30,377 nt of DNA. It comes from Streptomyces sp. NRRL F-5727. Its GTDB lineage: Bacteria; Actinomycetota; Actinomycetes; Streptomycetales; Streptomycetaceae. The stretch lies in NCBI RefSeq assembly GCF_000719555.1, contig NZ_JOGX01000075.1, positions 1 through 30,377 on the forward strand, read 5' to 3'. The notes beneath the pieces were generated by a model. The model made no database searches, was not told the DNA's origin, and worked only from the letters and a program-made list of their open reading frames with translations. The position numbers and the translations under genes were made by a program. Shown here one piece after another: positions 1 to 6,580 of this stretch (its first letter is position 1; the number at the start of each line of letters is the position of its first letter).

Positions 1-2
1 GG

Positions 3-1568
3 TCAGTGGGACGGTCCGGGGGCGGGCCGGTGGGGGGCGGGCGGCCGGGGACGGTGGGACCGCTCGGCGGCGGCGAGGGCGTCGGCGAATCGGTCCAGGA
101 CGGCGGTGGCCTGCTCGTCGGTGAGGGTGAGCGGGGGGAGGAGACGTACGACGGCGGAGTGGCGGCCGCCGAGTTCGACGATGAGCCCGCGGGCCAGGCA
201 TTCGCGCCGGACGGCCCGGGCCAGGGCCGGGGCGGCGGGCGGGACGGGGTCGTCGGGTCCCGCGGCCTCGGGGTCGACGAGTTCGACGCCGATCATGAGG
301 CCGCGACCGCGGACGTCGCCGATGGAGGGGTGGGCGGCCTGGAGGCCCTGGAGGCGGCCGAGCATCCGGGCGCCGAGGGTGGCGGCCCGTTCGGCGAGCC
401 GGTTCTCGCGGACGTACGCGAGAGTGGCGGTGCCGGCGGCCATGGCGAGCTGGTTGCCGCGGAAGGTGCCGGCGTGGGCGCCGGGCTCCCAGGCGTCGAG
501 TGCGGAGCGGTACACGATGACGGCCAGGGGGAGGGAGCCGCCGATGGCCTTGGAGAGGACCATCACGTCCGGGACGACGCCGCTGTGTTCGACGGCCCAG
601 AAGGCGCCGGTACGGCCGACGCCGGTCTGGACCTCGTCGACGACGAGCGGGATCGAGTGCCGGGCGGTGATGCTCCGGATGCGGCGCATCCACGCGTCGG
701 GGGCGGGGAGGACGCCGCCTTCGCCCTGGACGGCCTCGACGATGAGCCCGGCGGGGGCGATGACGCCGCTCTTGGGGTCGTCGAGGAGGGTCTCGGTCCA
801 GCGGGCGGAGAGTTCGGCGCCGCGCTCGCCGCCGACGCCGAAGGGGCAGCGGTACGACTGGGGGTACGGGAGCCGGGTGACGCGGACGTCCTCGGCGCCG
901 CCGGAGACGGCGAGGGCCCCTGCGGTCATGCCGTGGTAGGCGCCGGTGAAGGCGAACAGGCCGCGCCGGCCGGTGGCGGTGCGGACCAGCTTCAGGGCGG
1001 CCTCGACGGCGTCCGTGCCGGCGGGGCCGCAGAACTGGATGCGGGCGTCGGCCGCGAGTTCCGGAGGGAGGGTGGCGAACAGCTCGGAGGTGAAGGCGTC
1101 CTTGACCGGGGTCGCGAGGTCGAGGACGTGGAGCGGCGCCCCGGAGTCGAGGACCCGGTGGATGGCTTCGAGGACGACCGGGTGGTTGTGGCCGAGCGCG
1201 AGGGTGCCGGCGCCGGAGAGGCAGTCGAGGTAGCGGCGGCCGTCGGCGCCCTCGATGGTCAGGCCGCGGGCGCGGACCGGGACGATCGGCAGCGAGCGGG
1301 CGTAGGTGCGGGCGCTGGACTCGCGTTGGGCCTGTCGCCGCAGGATGGCCTCGTAACCGCCCCCGGCCACCGTGCCGTAGCCGCGCCGGGTCGCGGCCGC
1401 GGGCTTCCCCGCCCGCGTGTCCGCCGACTCCGCCGACTCCTCCGTCGGCTCCCCGGCCGACTCCCCTGCCGCTTCCCGGTGTTCGGTGGGCTCCTCCGCG
1501 ACCGCGTCGGCCTCCGTGGCCGGGGGACCGGGGGGTGCGGTGGCTGGGGCTGATTCGGTCACGGCCAC
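3..1568 (-). CDS. PLP-dependent class III aminotransferase (diaminobutyrate-2-oxoglutarate transaminase family)
   Basis: Fold-type I PLP enzyme that moves an amino group between an omega-amino compound and a 2-oxo acid; the close family makes 2,4-diaminobutyrate from aspartate semialdehyde and glutamate. Visible landmarks are the GPAGTDAVEAALKL cofactor region (about 181-194), YHGMT (211-215), DEVQTG with the pyridine-nitrogen Asp (311-316) and SKAIGG with Schiff-base Lys about 340. The first 65 residues are a Glu/Ala-rich, probably disordered extension. The GTG at 1568 is chosen because GGGAGGA lies 9 nt upstream; an ATG at 1607 has no such site. The stop lies at the window edge, so downstream partners are out of view. 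In S. coelicolor I recall a similar gene just beyond hflX heading a small NIS-siderophore cluster; that role here is inference. The family call is firm, the substrate is not. Confidence 0.85.
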   Translation of the reverse strand: MAVTESAPATAPPGPPATEADAVAEEPTEHREAAGESAGEPTEESAESADTRAGKPAAATRRGYGTVAGGGYEAILRRQAQRESSARTYARSLPIVPVRARGLTIEGADGRRYLDCLSGAGTLALGHNHPVVLEAIHRVLDSGAPLHVLDLATPVKDAFTSELFATLPPELAADARIQFCGPAGTDAVEAALKLVRTATGRRGLFAFTGAYHGMTAGALAVSGGAEDVRVTRLPYPQSYRCPFGVGGERGAELSARWTETLLDDPKSGVIAPAGLIVEAVQGEGGVLPAPDAWMRRIRSITARHSIPLVVDEVQTGVGRTGAFWAVEHSGVVPDVMVLSKAIGGSLPLAVIVYRSALDAWEPGAHAGTFRGNQLAMAAGTATLAYVRENRLAERAATLGARMLGRLQGLQAAHPSIGDVRGRGLMIGVELVDPEAAGPDDPVPPAAPALARAVRRECLARGLIVELGGRHSAVVRLLPPLTLTDEQATAVLDRFADALAAAERSHRPRPPAPHRPAPGPSH

Positions 1569-1897
1569 GGCTCGGTGTCCTCCCGCGATAACAGTTGCGT
1601 TGCACATCGGCGGGCCGTCGGACCGTCGCCAAAGGCCGCTCCGGGCGCCGTCGTTGTGTCCCCCGTACGTACCAACGACGGGAACTGCCGGGGAACACGG
1701 GCCGGAGGGAAGATCCTTGGAGTGTCGCGGATCACGGCATGACAACGGCCGCACCGGCTCGGGAACCGGCACCGGGGCGCGTACCGTCCCCTCCGGCACC
1801 GGCATAGTGGGGGCCGTCGTTCCCGTGTCCGGACGGACACGGGTGCGAACGATGCTCAGACATGCACCAGTCGATGTAGTCCCAGGGGGATCACGAG
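1569..1897. other. Divergent intergenic region with two inverted repeats
   Basis: These 329 bases separate the aminotransferase and the protease, which point away from each other, so both promoters should lie here. I see a 9-bp inverted repeat (CCGTCGTTG at 1648-1656, CAACGACGG at 1673-1681, 16-nt spacer) and a second, tighter one at 1822-1843. No convincing -35/-10 pair and no copy of the TTAGGTTAGG-type iron box was found. No small gene with a good ribosome site was seen. Confidence 0.5.
1822..1843. promoter_or_regulatory. Perfect 9-bp dyad upstream of the secreted protease
   Basis: CCCGTGTCC (1822-1830) is followed by GGAC and then GGACACGGG (1835-1843). The dyad is 54 nt before the protease ATG. 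It could be a repressor operator or a 5'-UTR hairpin; the sequence alone does not separate these. Confidence 0.4.
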
Positions 1898-3073
1898 ATG
1901 CGATCGATTCGTCCGCTGCTGATGGCGGCGTCCGCCGTCGCGGCGCTGACGCTCACCGCGACGGCCTGCGGCCCGACCGAGGAGAACGCGGGAGACAAGC
2001 CCAGTGCGCCGGTCAACGAGAACCCGGTCGACAAGATCAAGATTCCGGAGGACCTGAAGCAGCGGCTGAAGGACCACGGGATCGACATCGACAAGTGGCG
2101 CGACGGCGAGTGGCGGAACTGGGACAAGGACAAGTGGCTTCGTGAGGCCAAGGACTTCGTCAACCCGATCATCGAGGACCTCTGGGACCCGGACCGGATG
2201 CGGGACGCCGAGCGTCCCGAGCGGCCGGTCGAGGAGGAGGACATCTCGGGCGACGAGGGTGTCACCGACCCGACGCCCGACCCGGTGAAGGCGAAGCCGG
2301 TGCAGGCGAAGTACCACGACAACTCGCCCGCGTCCGGCAAGGTGTTCTTCGACGGGCCCGACGGTTCCATGGTCTGCTCGGCGACCGTGGTGAAGGACCC
2401 GGCCCACCCGGGCAAGTCCAACCTGGTGTGGACCGCCGGTCACTGCGTCCACAAGGGCAAGGAGGGCGGCTGGTACCGCAACATCGCCTTCGTCCCGTCC
2501 TACAACGACGCCGCGATGGAGACCTCCGCGCTGGAGAAGGCGTCGCGTGAGCAGATCGCCCCGTACGGCGTGTGGTGGGCGGACTGGGTGAAGACCTCCG
2601 ACGAGTGGATCGCGCAGGGCGCGTCCACCGGCGGCGCGGGCGCCCCGTACGACTTCGCAGTCATCCAGGTGACCCCGGAGAAGGGCGCGTCCGGCAAGTC
2701 GCTGGAGGAGACCGTCGGTACGGCCCTGCCGGTCGAGTTCAACGCCCCGGCGGTGCCGAAGATCGCGTCGATGACGGCGACCGGCTACCCGGCGGCGCCG
2801 CCGTTCGACGGCCAGAAGATGTTCCAGTGCGCGGACAAGCCGGGCCGGCTGTCGCTGAAGGCGGAGCAGCCGACGATGTACCGCATCGGCTGCACGATGA
2901 CGGCCGGTTCGTCCGGTGGCGGCTGGGTCGCCCAGGGCCAGGACGGGCAGCCGGCGCTGGTGTCGAACACCTCGATCGGCCCGTCGACGGCCGGCTGGCT
3001 GGCGGGTCCCCGACTGGGTCCCGAGGCCAAGGCGATCTTCGACGAGGTCAGCAAGAAGTACGCCGGCCAGTAG
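1898..3073 (+). CDS. Secreted trypsin-like serine protease, predicted lipoprotein
   Basis: A 391-residue exported S1/S1C-like serine peptidase. The first 24 residues form a signal peptide ending in TATAC, which looks like a lipobox with Cys24, so the protein is probably anchored outside the membrane. Residues about 45-115 are charged and Trp-rich and may be a propeptide or spacer. The catalytic triad reads as His182 in WTAGHC, Asp252 in YDFAV and Ser339 in TAGSSGGGW; the usual GDSGG has Ser in place of Asp. Cys160/Cys183 and Cys311/Cys332 are plausible disulfides. The ATG has AGGGGGA 7 nt upstream. The gene stands alone and ends in a strong terminator. Its physiological substrate is unknown. 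Confidence 0.88.
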   Translation: MRSIRPLLMAASAVAALTLTATACGPTEENAGDKPSAPVNENPVDKIKIPEDLKQRLKDHGIDIDKWRDGEWRNWDKDKWLREAKDFVNPIIEDLWDPDRMRDAERPERPVEEEDISGDEGVTDPTPDPVKAKPVQAKYHDNSPASGKVFFDGPDGSMVCSATVVKDPAHPGKSNLVWTAGHCVHKGKEGGWYRNIAFVPSYNDAAMETSALEKASREQIAPYGVWWADWVKTSDEWIAQGASTGGAGAPYDFAVIQVTPEKGASGKSLEETVGTALPVEFNAPAVPKIASMTATGYPAAPPFDGQKMFQCADKPGRLSLKAEQPTMYRIGCTMTAGSSGGGWVAQGQDGQPALVSNTSIGPSTAGWLAGPRLGPEAKAIFDEVSKKYAGQ

Positions 3074-3096
3074 GCCGGTGCGCGTGAGCGCATGAG

Positions 3097-3142
3097 AAGG
3101 GCGCCGGCCCCCTCCCGTGATCGGGAGGGGGCCGGCGCCCTT
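3097..3142. terminator. Bidirectional intrinsic terminator between the protease gene and hflX
   Basis: A perfect 21-bp stem (3097-3117 with 3122-3142) closes on a 4-nt loop TGAT. Stem ends are AAGGG and CCCTT, giving short A and T runs on the two strands. It lies between the stop codons of two convergent genes (3073 and 3156) and should stop transcription from both sides. Confidence 0.93.
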
Positions 3143-3155
3143 GTACGGGTCGTGC

Positions 3156-4649
3156 TCAGTGCGCGGCGGGGACGTACGGCGCGAGCGCCGCCGCCAGCTC
3201 CTCGTGCACCCGGGCCTTGAGCAGGGTGCCCTCCGGGGTGTGCTCCTCGGAGAGCATCTCGCCCTCGGCGTGGACGCGGGAGACGAGACCGCCCTGCGTG
3301 TAGGGCAGGAGGACCTCGATCTCCACCTCCGGACGGGGCAGCTCGCGGTCGATCAGGGCGAGCAGTTCCTCGATGCCGGCGCCCGAGCGGGCGGAGACGG
3401 CCATGGAGTGCTTCTCGACGCGGAGAAGTCGCTGGAGGACCAGCGGATCGGCCGCGTCGGCCTTGTTGATGATCACGATCTCCGGCACGTTGACCGCGCC
3501 GACGTCGCGGAAGACCTCGCGCACGGCGGCCAGCTGCTCCTCCGGGGCGGGGTGCGAGCCGTCCACCACGTGCAGGATGAGGTCGGCGTCGGCGACCTCC
3601 TCCATGGTGGAGCGGAACGCCTCGACCAGGTGGTGCGGCAGGTGCCGGACGAATCCGACGGTGTCGGCCAGGGTGTAGACCCGGCCGGACGGCGTCTCGG
3701 CCCGGCGGACGGTCGGGTCGAGGGTGGCGAACAGCGCGTTCTCCACCAGGACGCCGGCGCCCGTGAGGCGGTTGAGCAGGGAGGACTTGCCGGCGTTGGT
3801 GTAGCCGGCGATGGCGACCGACGGCACCTTGTTGCGGCGCCGCTCCTGCCGCTTGATGTCGCGGCCGGTCTTCATCTCCGCGATCTCCCGGCGCATCTTC
3901 GCCATCTTCTCGCGGATGCGGCGCCGGTCGGTCTCGATCTTGGTCTCACCGGGACCACGGGTGGCCATGCCGCCACCGCCGCCGCCACCCATCTGCCGGG
4001 AGAGCGACTGACCCCAGCCGCGCAGCCGCGGCAGCATGTACTGCATCTGCGCGAGGGCGACCTGCGCCTTGCCCTCTCGGGACTTGGCGTGCTGGGCGAA
4101 GATGTCGAGGATCAGGGCGGTCCGGTCGACCACCTTGACCTTGACGACGTCTTCGAGGGCGATGAGCTGGCCGGGGCTGAGCTCGCCGTCGCAGACGACG
4201 GTGTCGGCGCCGGTCTCGATGACGATGTCCCGCAGCTCCTGGGCCTTGCCGGAACCGATGAAGGTGGCCGGGTCGGGCTTGTCGCGGCGCTGGATCACGC
4301 CGTCGAGGACGAGGGCGCCCGCCGTCTCCGCGAGGGCCGCGAGCTCCGCGAGGGAGTTCTCGGAGTCCTGCACGGTCCCCGAGGTCCAGACGCCGACGAG
4401 CACGACGCGCTCCAGGCGCAGCTGCCGGTACTCGACCTCGGTGACGTCCTCGAGCTCGGTGGAGAGGCCCGCGACGCGGCGCAGCGCCGCGCGCTCGGAG
4501 CGGTCGAACTGCTCGCCGTCCCGCTCTCCGTCGATCTCGTGGCTCCAGGCGACGTCCTCTTCCATCAGGGCATCGGCCCGAAGGCTCTCGGTGCGGCGCG
4601 ACTGCGCGAAGCTCTGCTCGTCCTGGGAAGGGGAAGAAGAGGAGGTCAT
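3156..4649 (-). CDS. hflX: GTPase HflX
   Basis: Ribosome-associated GTPase of the Obg/HflX superfamily that binds the 50S subunit and splits or rescues stalled ribosomes. The 497 residues show the HflX N-terminal domain (about 75-215), the glycine-rich linker followed by TRGPGETKIETDRR (about 221-243), then the G domain: GYTNAGKSS (282-290), DTVGF (329-333) and NKAD (395-398). The ATG at 4649 is chosen for the AAGGA just upstream and because MTSSSSPSQDEQ is a sensible N terminus; an upstream start would add a basic, unconserved-looking stretch. It lies downstream of the M1 peptidase on the same strand with a 144-nt gap, so it may have its own promoter. It converges on the protease gene. Confidence 0.95.
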   Translation of the reverse strand: MTSSSSPSQDEQSFAQSRRTESLRADALMEEDVAWSHEIDGERDGEQFDRSERAALRRVAGLSTELEDVTEVEYRQLRLERVVLVGVWTSGTVQDSENSLAELAALAETAGALVLDGVIQRRDKPDPATFIGSGKAQELRDIVIETGADTVVCDGELSPGQLIALEDVVKVKVVDRTALILDIFAQHAKSREGKAQVALAQMQYMLPRLRGWGQSLSRQMGGGGGGGMATRGPGETKIETDRRRIREKMAKMRREIAEMKTGRDIKRQERRRNKVPSVAIAGYTNAGKSSLLNRLTGAGVLVENALFATLDPTVRRAETPSGRVYTLADTVGFVRHLPHHLVEAFRSTMEEVADADLILHVVDGSHPAPEEQLAAVREVFRDVGAVNVPEIVIINKADAADPLVLQRLLRVEKHSMAVSARSGAGIEELLALIDRELPRPEVEIEVLLPYTQGGLVSRVHAEGEMLSEEHTPEGTLLKARVHEELAAALAPYVPAAH

Positions 4650-4793
4650 TGGATCCTTACGTCGGTTGGAACGATGGTGTCGGTTACAACGTGCGGCGGC
4701 GCCGGAAGATTCCCTCGCGGGATCCGCCGGCCGGCCGCGTCGCCGACCTGAAAATGGTGACACGGCCGCCGGGCGCCCGTCACCCGGGTTTCC

Positions 4794-6362
4794 TCAGTGC
4801 TTCGCGTCCGCGGGCGGGAGGCTGCGCCAGTCGGGGTGTCCGGGCATCGGCGGGGTCTTCTCGCCGTGCAGCCAGGCGGTGAAGAAGGCGTCGAGGTCCC
4901 GTCCGGAGACCTGTTCCGCGAGGGCCGTGAAGTCGGCGGTCGAGGCGACGCCGTCCCGGTGTTCGGCGACCCAGCGCCGCTGCAGGCGGTCGAAGGCGTC
5001 GGTGCCGATCTCGTGCCGGAGGGCGTAGAGGACGAGCGCGCTGCCGTCGTACACGACGGGCCGGAAGAGGCTGATCTTGGCGCCGGGGGCGGGCGGGCGG
5101 GGGGCCGCGGGCGGCCCTCCGGCGGCGCGCCAGCCGTCGGAGGCGGCGTACGCGGCCTTCATGCGCTTCTCCAGGGACTGGCCGGCCGTCTCGTCGGCGT
5201 ACAGCGCCTCGTACCAGCTGGCGTGTCCCTCGTTGAGCCACAGATCGGACCAGGCGCGGGGCGAGACGCTGTCGCCGAACCAGTGGTGGGCGAGCTCGTG
5301 GACCATGACCGCGTCCACGTACCACTCGGGGAAGCGGGGGTCGGTGAAGAGCCGCCGTTCGAAGAGGGAGAGGGTCTGGGTCTCCAGCTCGAAGCCGGTG
5401 GTGGCGTCGGCGACCAGCACGCCGTACGTCTCGAAGGGGTACGGGCCGACCTTGCGCTCCATCCACTCCAGGTGGCCGGGGGTGCGGCGCAGCCAGGGTT
5501 CCAGCGTCTCCCGGTCCTGGGTGGGGACCACGTCCCGGACGGGGAGGCCGTGCGGGCCGGTGCGGTGCAGGACGGTGGAGCGGCCGATGGAGACCTGGGC
5601 GAGCTCGGTGGCCATGGGGTGGCGGTGGCGGTAGGTCCAGGTGGTGGTGGCGCCGTGGTCGGTGCGCCCGGCGGGCAGGCCGTTGGCGACGGCGGTCAGG
5701 TCGCGCGGGGCGGTGATGCGGAAGGTGAAGGCGGCCTTGTCGGAGGGGTGGTCGTTGGAGGGGAAGACGCGGTGGGCGGCGTCGGCCTGGTTGGCCATGG
5801 CGAGGCCGTCGGAGGTGCGGACCCAGCCGCCGTTCTCGGCGGGGCCGCGCGGGTCGCTGGTGTGGTGGACGGTGACGGTGACGGGTTCGCCGGCGTCGAT
5901 CGGGACGGCGGGGGTGACGACCAGGTCCTCGCCGCTGGTCTCGTACGTGGCGGGCAGGTCGTCGACGGTGACGGCGGAGACCGTGCCGTGGGTGAAGTCG
6001 AGGTGGAGCCGGTCGAGGTCGGCGGTGGCGAGGGCGTCGACGCGGGTGACGGCGGTGAGCGGCTCGGTGTTCACCCCGGAGTAGGTGAGGGCGATGTCGT
6101 AGGCGAGGACGTCGTAGCCGGGGTTGCCGAGGTGGGGGAAGAGCGGGTCGCCGATGCCGAGCGGCGCCGGGGCGGGCAGGGCGGCCGCGATCAGGCCGGC
6201 GGAGGCGGCGACGAGGACGGCGGCCCGGAGCCGGGGACGGCGCGACGGCCGCGCGGGGTCGCCGGCGGGCGGTGCCGTCGCGGTCTCGGTGGGCGGCGTG
6301 GCCGCGGGCGGGGTGACGGCGGTGGTGGGGGCCGGGCGGAGGGGGCGGGAAGTGAGCGGCAT
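4794..6362 (-). CDS. M1 family zinc metallopeptidase, membrane-anchored or secreted
   Basis: Aminopeptidase-N-like zinc peptidase of 522 residues. A Pro/Thr-rich, Arg-containing start (1-46) leads into one hydrophobic segment (about 47-65), so the catalytic part is probably outside the cell, held by an uncleaved anchor or released. The zinc site is HELAH (355-359) with the third ligand Glu378 in NEGH, the HEXXH-X18-E spacing of M1. The exopeptidase motif usually written GxMEN appears as GFELETQT (about 323-330). The protein is shorter than full-size aminopeptidase N and seems to lack the large C-terminal helical domain. The ATG at 6362 has no clear ribosome site; a TAGCCC hexamer 6 nt upstream could hint at a leaderless start. 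It follows rshA after a strong hairpin. Confidence 0.88.
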   Translation of the reverse strand: MPLTSRPLRPAPTTAVTPPAATPPTETATAPPAGDPARPSRRPRLRAAVLVAASAGLIAAALPAPAPLGIGDPLFPHLGNPGYDVLAYDIALTYSGVNTEPLTAVTRVDALATADLDRLHLDFTHGTVSAVTVDDLPATYETSGEDLVVTPAVPIDAGEPVTVTVHHTSDPRGPAENGGWVRTSDGLAMANQADAAHRVFPSNDHPSDKAAFTFRITAPRDLTAVANGLPAGRTDHGATTTWTYRHRHPMATELAQVSIGRSTVLHRTGPHGLPVRDVVPTQDRETLEPWLRRTPGHLEWMERKVGPYPFETYGVLVADATTGFELETQTLSLFERRLFTDPRFPEWYVDAVMVHELAHHWFGDSVSPRAWSDLWLNEGHASWYEALYADETAGQSLEKRMKAAYAASDGWRAAGGPPAAPRPPAPGAKISLFRPVVYDGSALVLYALRHEIGTDAFDRLQRRWVAEHRDGVASTADFTALAEQVSGRDLDAFFTAWLHGEKTPPMPGHPDWRSLPPADAKH

Positions 6363-6500
6363 GGGCCAGGGCTACCAGTGCCCCGCCCCGCCTCCCGCGC
6401 CGACGCGCGCACCCGCCACCCGAAGGAGTCACGCGCGCGTGCCGCCGGTCCGGGGCCCGCACGCGCGCGTACCCGCCGGTCCCGCCCTCGCGCGTACCCG

Positions 6501-6553
6501 CCGGTCCCGCCCACCGCGTGCGGCCCGCACACGCACACGGTGGGCGGGACCGG
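6501..6553 (-). terminator. Terminator hairpin after rshA
   Basis: A 16-bp perfect inverted repeat (6501-6516 with 6538-6553) begins 27 nt past the rshA stop. The 21-nt loop contains a smaller GTGCG/CGCAC hairpin. There is no T run, as is usual in Streptomyces. The left arm is part of a 24-bp sequence that is repeated in tandem (6464-6487 and 6489-6512), so a second copy of the arm is available. Confidence 0.75.
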
Positions 6554-6580
6554 CTCCGCGCCCCTCCCCCGCTCCCCGTC

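Noticed and set aside
1569..1897. Iron box for a siderophore-type aminotransferase
   Set aside because: No TTAGGTTAGGCT-like 19-bp palindrome was found on either strand.
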